Assembly: GCF_900156875.1 (NCBI RefSeq)
Contig: NZ_LT707408.1
Coordinates: forward strand, 1,630,187 to 1,672,590
Length of the DNA stretch: 42,404 nucleotides
DNA from: Robertmurraya dakarensis
GTDB taxonomy: Bacteria > Bacillota > Bacilli > Bacillales > Cytobacillaceae
Direction: 5' to 3'
Position numbers and translations under genes: made by a program. Below are positions 32,518 through 40,182 of the stretch, piece by piece (within the stretch, counting starts at the first letter, position 1; each line of letters starts with the position of its first letter). The notes under the pieces are model-generated. The model was not told the DNA's origin. It saw only the letters and a list, made by a program, of their open reading frames with translations, and ran no database searches.

Positions 32518-32892
32518 ATGATTTATCTTTTTATTGGAGTAGCTGGTTCCTTTGGGGCTATTCTAAGGTATATGACTGGTGTTGTTTTATACGATGAAAG
32601 TGTTGTCTTTCCATTTGCTACCTTAACTGTTAATCTTATCGGAAGTTTTCTGTTAGCTTGGTTTACAACGGGTATAGTGAAGTGGTTTTCATTATCACCG
32701 CTTTTTAAAGCTGCGATAGGAACAGGATTTATTGGGTCGTTCACCACTTTTTCTGCCTTAAGTGTTGAAACGGTCACCCTTGTTAGAAATGGTGATCTGG
32801 TCCTAGCGTTGATTTATGTATTAGTAAGTGTTTTTGGAGGATTAGTGATGAGCCGGGTAGGCTTTAGTCTTAGTAAAGGGGAAGCAGTGTGA
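32518..32892 (+). CDS. crcB: Fluoride channel subunit FluC/CrcB, first copy
   Basis: 124 aa from ATG at 32518, GGAGGAG 5 bases upstream. Four transmembrane helices with the family's GSFGAILRY, NLIGSFLLAW (pore Asn) and GTGFIGSFTTFSAL (Phe box and Thr/Ser track). Fluc channels work as dual-topology dimers; two adjacent unlike copies, as here, usually form heterodimers. Passively exports fluoride. Overlaps the second copy by TGATG. Confidence 0.92.
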   Translation: MIYLFIGVAGSFGAILRYMTGVVLYDESVVFPFATLTVNLIGSFLLAWFTTGIVKWFSLSPLFKAAIGTGFIGSFTTFSALSVETVTLVRNGDLVLALIYVLVSVFGGLVMSRVGFSLSKGEAV

Positions 32893-33260
32893 TGAGCATA
32901 TTTCAAATTTTATTAGTGGGAGCTGGCGGGTTCTTTGGGGCGATTTCGCGTTTTTTTGTAAGTCAATATATCAATAAAAGGGTTTCAGCATCCATTCCCA
33001 TTGGTACACTTTTTATTAATTTATTAGGATCATTTCTTCTTGGTTTATTAATCGGAATGGGTGTTGGAGAGTATTCCTTCTTATTAATTGGCACAGGTTT
33101 TATGGGGGCATTCACGACCTTCTCGACATTTAAATTAGAGGGTATACAGTTGCATTTGAGCAATAAGAAAAAAGAATTTTTCATTTATCAATTAATCACT
33201 TACGCTGGGGGAATATTATTAGCTTTTATAGGGATTTTGTTAGGTCCTTATTTAACATAA
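32892..33260 (+). CDS. crcB: Fluoride channel subunit FluC/CrcB, second copy
   Basis: 122 aa, ATG overlapping the first copy's stop. Same motifs: GGFFGAISRF, NLLGSFLLGL and GTGFMGAFTTFSTF. It would be inserted in the opposite direction to its partner. Neither copy shows a damaged motif. No terminator was recognised directly after it. Confidence 0.92.
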   Translation: MSIFQILLVGAGGFFGAISRFFVSQYINKRVSASIPIGTLFINLLGSFLLGLLIGMGVGEYSFLLIGTGFMGAFTTFSTFKLEGIQLHLSNKKKEFFIYQLITYAGGILLAFIGILLGPYLT

Positions 33261-33388
33261 TCATTTTTTAAAGACAGTCGATCCAGGTTATGAACCTGAT
33301 AATAGGACTTTAGGAATTAGGTGGATTCTTATTAGTAACGCGTTAACTGAGAAAAGTGTCGAAACTAGAAGAATAAAAAGCCTTGAAA

Positions 33389-33403
33389 TTGAAAGCGTTT
33401 TCA
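33389..33403. promoter_or_regulatory. Perfect cre site (CcpA)
   Basis: TTGAAAGCGTTTTCA matches WTGNAARCGNWWWCA at every position. It lies about 360 bases before the TRAP binding-protein gene and directly before a decayed small ORF, so it may be the relic of a lost catabolic promoter or still act on a transcript through this region. Confidence 0.6.
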
Positions 33404-33424
33404 AATATACTAAAAATAGGTTGG

Positions 33425-33539
33425 ATGGCATGCGTGGCCATCGTGGTATCTGGCGTAGGCGGGGCCGATACGATTGGAGACGAACTTAGAAGACTTACCT
33501 TATGAATTTCTACTAGAACAATATATAAGATGGTGCTAA
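33425..33539 (+). pseudogene. Decayed or frameshifted short gene, family unknown
   Basis: GC-rich relative to its surroundings. From ATG at 33425 one frame reads MACVAIVVSGVGGADTIGD…; after 33488 another frame reads EDLPYEFLLEQYIRWC and stops at 33539. Dropping one base joins them as GADTIGDELEDLPYEFLLEQ, which looks like real protein. A third frame offers a 19-aa Arg/Trp-rich peptide, which I consider accidental. No family recognised; probably the C-terminal remnant of a lost gene. Confidence 0.4.
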
Positions 33540-33548
33540 GTGTAAAAA

Positions 33549-33592
33549 GGGCAGTAAACTCTTTATGAAAAGGGTTTGCTGCTCTTTGTTTT
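33549..33592 (+). terminator. Terminator after the decayed gene
   Basis: GGGCAGTAAAC…GTTTGCTGCTC stem (33549-33584) then TTTGTTTTTG. Confidence 0.65.
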
Positions 33593-33663
33593 TGTTCTTT
33601 TGAATATTGGGATTTTTCAGGTGAATAGACAGTGTTTAATAATAAATAAAATATTCAAAATTA

Positions 33664-33693
33664 TTTGACTATTATTATAAAATTATGCTATTC
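33664..33693 (+). promoter_or_regulatory. Candidate promoter of the TRAP binding-protein gene
   Basis: TTGACT (33664-33669) followed at 18 bases by TATTCT. The -10 is weak. It lies about 60 bases before the ribosome site of the dctP-like gene. Confidence 0.35.
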
Positions 33694-33751
33694 TCTCTGT
33701 ATTAATATCGCTGAGTAGATGTAAATATATTTTTTGATTGGAGATGAAGAG

Positions 33752-34828
33752 ATGATCAAACTTAAGAGCCTTTTTATTTTTTTGATGTTTATTGCCATTA
33801 TTTCTTTAGTTGGATGCAATTCAAGCTCTAGTTCGACCGATAGTAAAGACCCAGAGCAAGCTTCTGAAGGAGATGAACCTATTACTTTAAAAGTTGCTAC
33901 GTTCTTCCCTGAAACTTCCAATACACATACCAACTTTGTAAACCCATGGATGGAGAAAGTAGAAGAATTAACAGAGGGGAAAGTAAAGTTTGATTATTAT
34001 CCTTCTGAACAATTAGGGAAAACCGCTGATATGCTGGGGTTGACGAAGGACAATGTAATGAATATTGCGATGCTTCCGACCATCTATTTCAATTCGGAAA
34101 TGCCGATCAGTAATTCCTTGCAAAATATGCCTGGAGTAGCCCAATCGGCAAAGCAGGCAACAATGGGATATTGGGATTTGCTGCAAAGTAACCCGGAAAT
34201 TTTAGAAAAAGATTACTTAAATAATGGTGTGAGACCACTAGGGATTTTATTCTCGTCTCCATATGAAATTTGGTCTAAAGATATTGAAATTCGCGATCCT
34301 GAAGATTTAAGAGGGCTAAAAATTAAAACGGCTGGCGGAATTACGAATGAGTTCTTTCAATCACTTGGAGCTGTTCCTGTTACAGTAGCGTTCCCGGAAA
34401 TGTACGAAGCACTGGATAAAGGTGTTGTAGACGCATTGAGCATTGATGCATTACCATTGAGAACCTCTGGTGTTGAGGAAGTTGTAACTCACGGAGTCTT
34501 TCCGCACTGGGGAACTAGTTTGCAAAGTTTAATTATTAATGAACAGGTGTGGAACAGTCTTTCTCCTGATATTCAAGAGGCGATGATTCAAGCAGGGCAA
34601 GAAGTTACCGAGGCAATCGGTCCGATTTATGATGATGTTTCGAATGAAATTATTGATGGATTTATGGACACTAAAACGATGGTGGAGTTAACGGAAGAAG
34701 AACAGAAGAAATGGACGGAAATCGGGGAAGGCTTTCAGCAAAAATGGGTAGAGGAAAATCATACTGAGGATTTCCCCATTAAAGATTATTTAGAGAAGTA
34801 TAAGGAAAGCTTGAGTAAGTATAAATAG
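33752..34828 (+). CDS. dctP: TRAP transporter substrate-binding lipoprotein (DctP)
   Basis: 358 aa from ATG at 33752 (a TTG at 33734 precedes the GGAG ribosome site). Lipobox SLVG-C at about residue 21, then a Ser-rich linker and a DctP fold: LKVATFFPETS, the Arg-containing DLRGLKIKTAGG that usually contacts the substrate carboxylate, FPEMYEALDKGVVDAL and the C-terminal helices. Binds an organic acid outside the membrane. The dctQ/dctM membrane genes are absent here, so it either works with a transporter elsewhere or is an orphan sensor. Confidence 0.85.
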   Translation: MIKLKSLFIFLMFIAIISLVGCNSSSSSTDSKDPEQASEGDEPITLKVATFFPETSNTHTNFVNPWMEKVEELTEGKVKFDYYPSEQLGKTADMLGLTKDNVMNIAMLPTIYFNSEMPISNSLQNMPGVAQSAKQATMGYWDLLQSNPEILEKDYLNNGVRPLGILFSSPYEIWSKDIEIRDPEDLRGLKIKTAGGITNEFFQSLGAVPVTVAFPEMYEALDKGVVDALSIDALPLRTSGVEEVVTHGVFPHWGTSLQSLIINEQVWNSLSPDIQEAMIQAGQEVTEAIGPIYDDVSNEIIDGFMDTKTMVELTEEEQKKWTEIGEGFQQKWVEENHTEDFPIKDYLEKYKESLSKYK

Positions 34829-34853
34829 GCTTTTAGAAAATTAAATACATTAG

Positions 34854-34892
34854 AGCTGATAAGGAGATCGCATTCCTCTATCAGCTTTTTAT
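34854..34892 (+). terminator. Rho-independent terminator
   Basis: AGCTGATA…TATCAGCT with an inner AGG/CCT, followed by TTTTTATTT. Confidence 0.85.
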
Positions 34893-34958
34893 TTGCAATA
34901 AAATTGAACTTAAGGTGGGAGAATAAGAAAAAATAATGTGCGAAAAGTGAGGATTTAT

Positions 34959-35690
34959 ATGAAGAAGTCTATCATGGTGTTTCTGATTTTGTTCTATATC
35001 ATCATTCCTGCGCAAGTGCTAGCTAAAAAAGAAATTCCGATATTGGTCTATCACTTTATTGATGAATACAAGGGGATAGGTTCTAAGGAACTTTATGTTA
35101 CGCCGGAGAGCTTTGAAGAACAGGTGAGATATTTGCGGGATCAAGGCTATACTCTATTAACTTTTGAACAGTGGGAGGATATTCATAAAGTAGAGAAGCC
35201 AATTTTTATCACTTTTGATGATGGATATAAGAATAATCTAAATGCATATGAGATTTATCAAAAACTGCAGACTCCATATTTTAAACCAAGGGGTACGATT
35301 TTCGTCATTTCTGATTTTATTGGCTGGGCGAATCGTTTATCAGAAGAGGAAATGAAAATGCTTTCCGACTCTGGATTGATTTCAATACAGTCACATACAG
35401 CGACTCATCCTGATTTAACGAAATTAGAGGTGTTAGAAAATGAACTGGCGGATTCTAAAGCTAAAATCCAAGCTATTACAAAGAAACCCGTTATCGCATT
35501 AGCGTATCCTTATGGGAATTTCAACAGCAAGATCGTCGAAGAAACGAAAAAATATTATAAGTTCGGTCTGACAACAACTCCAACCTTATACAAGGAAACG
35601 GGGCTTAAAGACGAGCTTTATTTGCTGCCCCGCATTTATGTGAAGTATTCCACCACACTAGATGAGTTTGCTGGCTTGCTTAAAAAGTAG
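34959..35690 (+). CDS. Secreted polysaccharide deacetylase (NodB homology)
   Basis: 243 aa from ATG at 34959, AGTGAGGA 7 bases upstream; the GTG at 34938 lacks a site at proper distance. Signal peptide (1-25, cleavage near VLA-KKE). NodB domain: YHFIDEY, FITFDDGY (catalytic DD), SHTATHPDL (metal HxxxH) and AYPYGNF. Metal-dependent removal of acetyl groups from peptidoglycan or an exopolysaccharide; similar to PgaB/IcaB-type enzymes in its opening segment. Substrate not clear. Confidence 0.88.
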   Translation: MKKSIMVFLILFYIIIPAQVLAKKEIPILVYHFIDEYKGIGSKELYVTPESFEEQVRYLRDQGYTLLTFEQWEDIHKVEKPIFITFDDGYKNNLNAYEIYQKLQTPYFKPRGTIFVISDFIGWANRLSEEEMKMLSDSGLISIQSHTATHPDLTKLEVLENELADSKAKIQAITKKPVIALAYPYGNFNSKIVEETKKYYKFGLTTTPTLYKETGLKDELYLLPRIYVKYSTTLDEFAGLLKK

Positions 35691-35706
35691 GTCAGTTCAA
35701 GCCTTC

Positions 35707-35746
35707 CTAACCCCCAAAAGTTATCGAGCAACGTAACTTATGGGTG
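35707..35746. terminator. Bidirectional terminator
   Basis: AACCCCCAAAAGTTA and TAACTTATGGGTGTT pair with two mismatches around a 10-base loop, between the deacetylase and the convergent EamA gene. Confidence 0.65.
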
Positions 35747-35750
35747 TTAT

Positions 35751-36674
35751 TTATAGGGCATTCCTACTTTTTCTCCCTAGAGCAGGTTTCTTACCTCCTA
35801 CAGACAGCCATGTGACGAAGATCAGCATAATCATCACGCCTAATAACTGGATATTATAAAGCATGGTACCGAACCAAATAACCGAAATCACCATAGCAGT
35901 TAAAGGTTCGACACTTGATAAAATACTCGTCTCGACCGCTGTTATATACTTCATGCTGCTTAAAAATAATACAAATGCAATGGTACCAAAAAGGATAATA
36001 ATTCCAAGCATTAATGAAACTTCAGGCTTTGCAACAATCGGCCATTCTGCAGAATTCCATACTGCATTAACCACGCCTAGTACGATCCCGCCAATAAGCA
36101 TGGCCCAGCCTACAACAATTAAAATATTCCATTCTTTCATAAGACGGGCAGGATACAACGTATAAAAAGAAAAGGCGAGACCTAAAGCTGCACCCCAAAG
36201 CAAAGCTGCTCTGCTGACTAACAAAGTATCAAAAGAGCCGTTTGTCAATAATAAAAATAGGCCAGCAAGCGTTCCAACTATGCCAATGATTTGATAGCGC
36301 GGGGGAAATTTCTTATGTGTGAATGAGACATATACTGCGACAAAGATAGGCGCTGAAAATTGTAATAATGTAGCTACCACCGCATTACTTTCTTCGATAG
36401 CAGCGACGAATGTATATTGGATGCCAAGCATGCCAAAAAGACTAAACAAAATGAGTTGGTTTCGCCATGAAGCGATCTTTAGAATTGAAAAAATATCTAT
36501 TTTCCTAGAAAGTAAATATGCTAATAAGAACACCCCTGCTATGATCAAGCGAAGGGTAAGTAGAAAAGGAACGGATAAATCCGTTGTTTCTAATAGCTTT
36601 TGAATGAGCGGACCAGTTGCTCCCCACAACATCGACCCGGAAATGATCATGATAATTCCTTTTAGTCGTAACAT
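35751..36674 (-). CDS. EamA/DMT-family transporter
   Basis: 307 aa, ATG behind TAGGAGCT. Ten transmembrane helices in two EamA halves (about 5-140 and 150-290), typical motif LLQFSAPIFVAVY at the end of the first half and SSVEPLTAMVISVIWFG in the second. Probably exports an amino acid, nucleoside or other small metabolite. Divergent from the MATE gene with a 160-base gap. Confidence 0.85.
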   Translation of the reverse strand: MLRLKGIIMIISGSMLWGATGPLIQKLLETTDLSVPFLLTLRLIIAGVFLLAYLLSRKIDIFSILKIASWRNQLILFSLFGMLGIQYTFVAAIEESNAVVATLLQFSAPIFVAVYVSFTHKKFPPRYQIIGIVGTLAGLFLLLTNGSFDTLLVSRAALLWGAALGLAFSFYTLYPARLMKEWNILIVVGWAMLIGGIVLGVVNAVWNSAEWPIVAKPEVSLMLGIIILFGTIAFVLFLSSMKYITAVETSILSSVEPLTAMVISVIWFGTMLYNIQLLGVMIMLIFVTWLSVGGKKPALGRKSRNAL

Positions 36675-36838
36675 AATATAGCTCCTATAAGGTGAAATAA
36701 GTATTTTAAGATATTCTACGAATCTATTGAGATCGAAAAGTACGTCTTTATGTTTGTAAAAATTACCTATTCATTTTATCCTTGGTTATAGATAACTATA
36801 TCATCGATACTTGAAAAAAATAAGGGAGTGTTTCACTT

Positions 36839-38182
36839 TTGTCGCAGCATGATTTTACGAATGGCAGCATAATCCGGCAGTTGTTTTTCTTTTCAGGCCC
36901 GATTATGCTGACCAATCTTTTGCAAGTATCTTACCAATTTATTGACAGCTTATGGGTGGGAAATCTCCTTGGGGCTAACGCCCTTGGTGCAGTTACCATT
37001 GCTTCTACTGTCGTAACCACTGTATTGGCTTTTATTATCGGGATCAATAATGCTACTCTGACCATATTATCTCAACAAAGAGGAAGAAAGGATGTTAATG
37101 GACTTAAAAGATATTTAAACGCTTTTGTCGTGTTGCTTACTACCTTATCGATTTTGGTTGGGGTGTTTGGTGTTGTTTTTTCACAGCAAATATTAGTGAT
37201 GTTGAATACCCCTGTTGAGATGTTAGGGGACGCTCAAACGTACTTAAGAATTAACTTCATCGGAATACTCTTTTTAATTGGCTACAATTTTATCAGCACG
37301 GTACTAAGAGCATTAGGAGATAGCAAAACACCGCTCAAGTTTGTGATGGTCGCAGCCATTTTAAATACGATCTTAGATCCTTTTTTCATTTCTGTATTGG
37401 ATTGGGGCATTCAAGGTGCAGCTTGGGCAACTGTCTTTTCGCAAGGAATCGCGTTCTTGTCCGGTTTGGTGTACACATTATATTTGAAACTTGTTCCGTT
37501 TTCTTTGCCAACTATACCCAGCAGAACGGAAGTGTGGCTCATTCTCAAGCTTGGTATTCCAGCTGGGCTGCAAATGACCGTTATTTTTGCAGGTATAACA
37601 GCGATCATGTCAGTCGTGAATACTTTCGGTGGAGCTGTTGTTGCGGGCTTCGGTGCATCGCAGCGGATCGATAGCTTGATTACTTTGCCAGCGATGGCGT
37701 TAGGGACTGCCGTTAATAGCATGGCTGGACAAAATATCGGTGCTAAGCGCTGGGACCGTGTCCGCGAAATTGCCATTATAGGTGCAGTTTATAATTTTAT
37801 CATAATGATAACGGTTGCCATGATTGTGTTTGCCTTTGCAGAACCATTGACGTCTCTGTTTATTCAGGAAAGTGACGCTGTTGTATTCGGAACAGATTAT
37901 TTAAAGTTGATTGCTTTTTTCTACCCTTTTATTGGTCTCAATTTTATTCTAAACGGAATTGTCAGAGGTTCTGGGGCTATGTATCAGGTGTTGGTGCTGA
38001 ACATTCTTTCTTTCTGGCTTCTGCGATATCCGCTCACCTATTTTTGTTCAACTTTGTTCGGACAAAATGGGATTGCACTGGGGATGGGAATCAGCTTTAT
38101 CATTAGCAGCATCTTTGCTTTTTCCTATTTTAAATGGGGTGGATGGAGATCGAAGAGGCTGTTTGTTGAAAAAGCTGGATGA
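36839..38182 (+). CDS. MATE-family efflux transporter
   Basis: 447 aa, TTG start with GGGAGTG 8 bases upstream. Twelve transmembrane helices with MATE motifs: GPIMLTNLLQVSYQFIDSLWVGNLLG, here split as GPIMLTNLLQ and YQFIDSLWVG, and the second-half MAGQNIGAKRWDRV. Uses a Na+ or H+ gradient to expel cationic compounds. The stop overlaps the first possible start of the PPK2 gene, so both are on one transcript. Confidence 0.88.
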   Translation: MSQHDFTNGSIIRQLFFFSGPIMLTNLLQVSYQFIDSLWVGNLLGANALGAVTIASTVVTTVLAFIIGINNATLTILSQQRGRKDVNGLKRYLNAFVVLLTTLSILVGVFGVVFSQQILVMLNTPVEMLGDAQTYLRINFIGILFLIGYNFISTVLRALGDSKTPLKFVMVAAILNTILDPFFISVLDWGIQGAAWATVFSQGIAFLSGLVYTLYLKLVPFSLPTIPSRTEVWLILKLGIPAGLQMTVIFAGITAIMSVVNTFGGAVVAGFGASQRIDSLITLPAMALGTAVNSMAGQNIGAKRWDRVREIAIIGAVYNFIIMITVAMIVFAFAEPLTSLFIQESDAVVFGTDYLKLIAFFYPFIGLNFILNGIVRGSGAMYQVLVLNILSFWLLRYPLTYFCSTLFGQNGIALGMGISFIISSIFAFSYFKWGGWRSKRLFVEKAG

Positions 38183-38208
38183 ATATATTAAAGAAAAGGG
38201 GATCGTTC

Positions 38209-38946
38209 ATGCTGGAACTGCTTGATTTATCAAAGAATATAGAGGATAAACAGCAATACAAGCAGGAATTAAAAAATTATCAATTAGAGTTGTTAAAATT
38301 AGCAAAAGAGCTAGATAATCTAAAAATCCCATGCATTGCAGTATTTGAAGGATGGGATGCGTCTGGAAAAGGAGGAACTATTAAGAGAATCGTAGAGAGA
38401 ATAGATCCCCGATTATTTGAAATACATGCGATATCCGCACCAGATTCTCAAGAAGAACGCCATCATTATTTTCATCGTTTTTGGAAAAGACTTCCCTATA
38501 AAGGGAAGATGGCAATCTTTGATCGTTCATGGTACGGTAGAGTACTTGTCGAACGAGTGGAGGGCTTTGCCAGTAAAGAGGAATGGGAACGAGCCTATGA
38601 TGAAATCAATCAATTTGAAAAATGGCTGACTGACGATGGTTACATCATCATTAAATTTTGGATGCATATATCAAAGGACGAACAATTTGCCCGTTTTAAA
38701 GAAAGAATGGAAAATCCTTTTAAGAAATGGAAAATTACTGATGAAGACTGGCGTAATCGCGAAAAGTGGGAAGAATACGAGATGGCAGCAGAGGATATGT
38801 TTCAAAAAACGAGCACTTCATATGCGCCATGGCAACTAATTGAAGGAAATAATAAATGGTATGCCCGTGTGAAAGTGTTAAAGATCTTCACGGAAACCAT
38901 TAGAAGAAATCTAGATTTAAGGAATAATTCAAAACCTATAACATAA
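38209..38946 (+). CDS. Polyphosphate kinase 2 (PPK2) family
   Basis: 245 aa from ATG at 38209, AAAAGGGGAT upstream; an ATG at 38179 overlapping the MATE stop is less well supported. PPK2 motifs: Walker A GWDASGKGG (48-56), a following RIDPR, FWKRLP, and the Walker B-like FDRSWYGR (104-111). Transfers phosphate between polyphosphate and nucleotides; subclass not decidable here. It follows a MATE transporter, with no obvious functional link. Confidence 0.9.
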   Translation: MLELLDLSKNIEDKQQYKQELKNYQLELLKLAKELDNLKIPCIAVFEGWDASGKGGTIKRIVERIDPRLFEIHAISAPDSQEERHHYFHRFWKRLPYKGKMAIFDRSWYGRVLVERVEGFASKEEWERAYDEINQFEKWLTDDGYIIIKFWMHISKDEQFARFKERMENPFKKWKITDEDWRNREKWEEYEMAAEDMFQKTSTSYAPWQLIEGNNKWYARVKVLKIFTETIRRNLDLRNNSKPIT

Positions 38947-38992
38947 AGTTGTAATAAATAAATCCTTTTTGTAAGTGAAAAATATGTGTGTA

Positions 38993-39035
38993 AAGGGGGA
39001 CCTATGAATCAATTCAAGGTTGCCCCTTCTTAGTT
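38993..39035 (+). terminator. Terminator after the PPK2 gene
   Basis: AAGGGGGACCT (38993-39003) and AGGTTGCCCCTT (39017-39028) form a stem with one bulge, followed by CTTAGTTTT. Confidence 0.6.
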
Positions 39036-39159
39036 TTATAGCAGATTTAGGGAGTAAGCTCTCGCTGACGGAGTATCAATGTTTTATAGAGTGCTGCATG
39101 AATTAATAATAGATTGCAAGCTAATCCCCATGTCTTATCAAGAATGAGGAGGGGGAATT

Positions 39160-40170
39160 TTGAGCGATAACAAGAATTCTAGGCAAAGTGAAATGAGTAT
39201 TCACGATATTTGGAAAGCTAGAAAGGTCATATCCCCGCTTATATCGGCAACGCCTTTTATCCAATCTTTCGTTTTATCTGAAAGAATTGGCCGCCCTGTG
39301 TATTTAAAGCTCGAACATGTCCATGATATAGGAGCCTTTAAGGTAAGAGGGGCAGCCAATAAAATTCTAAGTTTAACTGAAGCAGAGAAAAAAAGAGGAA
39401 TTGCCACGTTTTCAACGGGAAATCATGGGATGGCGGTTGCTTATTTGGCGAAAAGACTAGGAATCGATGCCCGTGTTTGTATTTCTAGACATGTGCCAAA
39501 GGCTAAGGTGGATTCGCTGAAAAGGTTAGGAGCTAAAATTGAAATATATGGCGATAGCCAAGATGAGGCTGGGGAGTACTGCTACGAATTAGAAAGAGAA
39601 AAAGGGATGACTGTGATTCATCCTTTTGATGATCCATATGTCATTGCCGGACAAGGGACAATCGGGTTAGAGATATTAGAAAGCATCCCGGATGTAAGTG
39701 ACGTGGTAATTCCCCTTTCTGGCGGTGGTTTGCTTTCGGGTGTTGGCTTAGCATTAAAATCTTTTGATTCAGGAATCAGGGTAACAGGTGTTTCCATGGA
39801 GAATTCTGCTGTGATGTTTGAAAGTTTACAAGCTGGGAAGCCAGTAAAATTAGAGGAGAAACCAACTCTAGCTGACAGTTTATTAGGAGGAATTGGACTT
39901 CAAAATCAATATACGTTCAGAATGGTCCAAAAATATATGGACGATATCCTTCTTATATCAGAGGGAGAAATTGCCGGCAGTATGTCCTTTATGATCGATA
40001 TACATCGCATGATCATTGAAGGGGCGGCAGCAACCGGAGTGGCAGCTGTGCTGGGGGAAAAATTAGCTTATCAAGATGGGGCGGTGGTCGTTGTTATTAC
40101 TGGAAACAACGTAGACTTTTCCGTTCTTGTGCAAATCATCCAGTCATTTGAAAAGAACAAAGGGGGATGA
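39160..40170 (+). CDS. PLP-dependent dehydratase, threonine dehydratase/EutB-like
   Basis: 336 aa, TTG start with GAGGAGGGGG just upstream. Fold-type II PLP enzyme: K61 in GAFKVRGA, STGNHG (85-90), phosphate loop SGGGLLSG and VITGNN near the end. The substitution of HDIGAFK for the usual GSFK and the LADSLLGGIGLQNQYTF stretch recall the hydroxyectoine-utilisation dehydratase EutB and ring-opening relatives rather than biosynthetic threonine dehydratase. No regulatory ACT domain. The PucR-family gene follows after 12 bases, so the two probably form a unit. Other ectoine genes are absent here. Confidence 0.72.
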   Translation: MSDNKNSRQSEMSIHDIWKARKVISPLISATPFIQSFVLSERIGRPVYLKLEHVHDIGAFKVRGAANKILSLTEAEKKRGIATFSTGNHGMAVAYLAKRLGIDARVCISRHVPKAKVDSLKRLGAKIEIYGDSQDEAGEYCYELEREKGMTVIHPFDDPYVIAGQGTIGLEILESIPDVSDVVIPLSGGGLLSGVGLALKSFDSGIRVTGVSMENSAVMFESLQAGKPVKLEEKPTLADSLLGGIGLQNQYTFRMVQKYMDDILLISEGEIAGSMSFMIDIHRMIIEGAAATGVAAVLGEKLAYQDGAVVVVITGNNVDFSVLVQIIQSFEKNKGG

Positions 40171-40182
40171 GGTGAAGCAAGA

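Noticed and set aside
32518-33260. crcB duplication as a split or frameshifted single gene
   Set aside because: Each copy has a full set of FluC motifs and four helices; paired short genes are the normal heterodimeric form.
33425-33500. 19-aa Arg/Trp-rich peptide in the alternative frame of the decayed gene
   Set aside because: The other two frames join into more protein-like sequence, so the Arg-rich reading is probably an off-frame artefact of GC-rich coding DNA.
39079-39147. 22-codon ORF with a GGAG site just before the EutB-like gene, possible leader peptide
   Set aside because: Too short to separate from chance, no attenuator hairpin after it, and no codon bias towards one amino acid.
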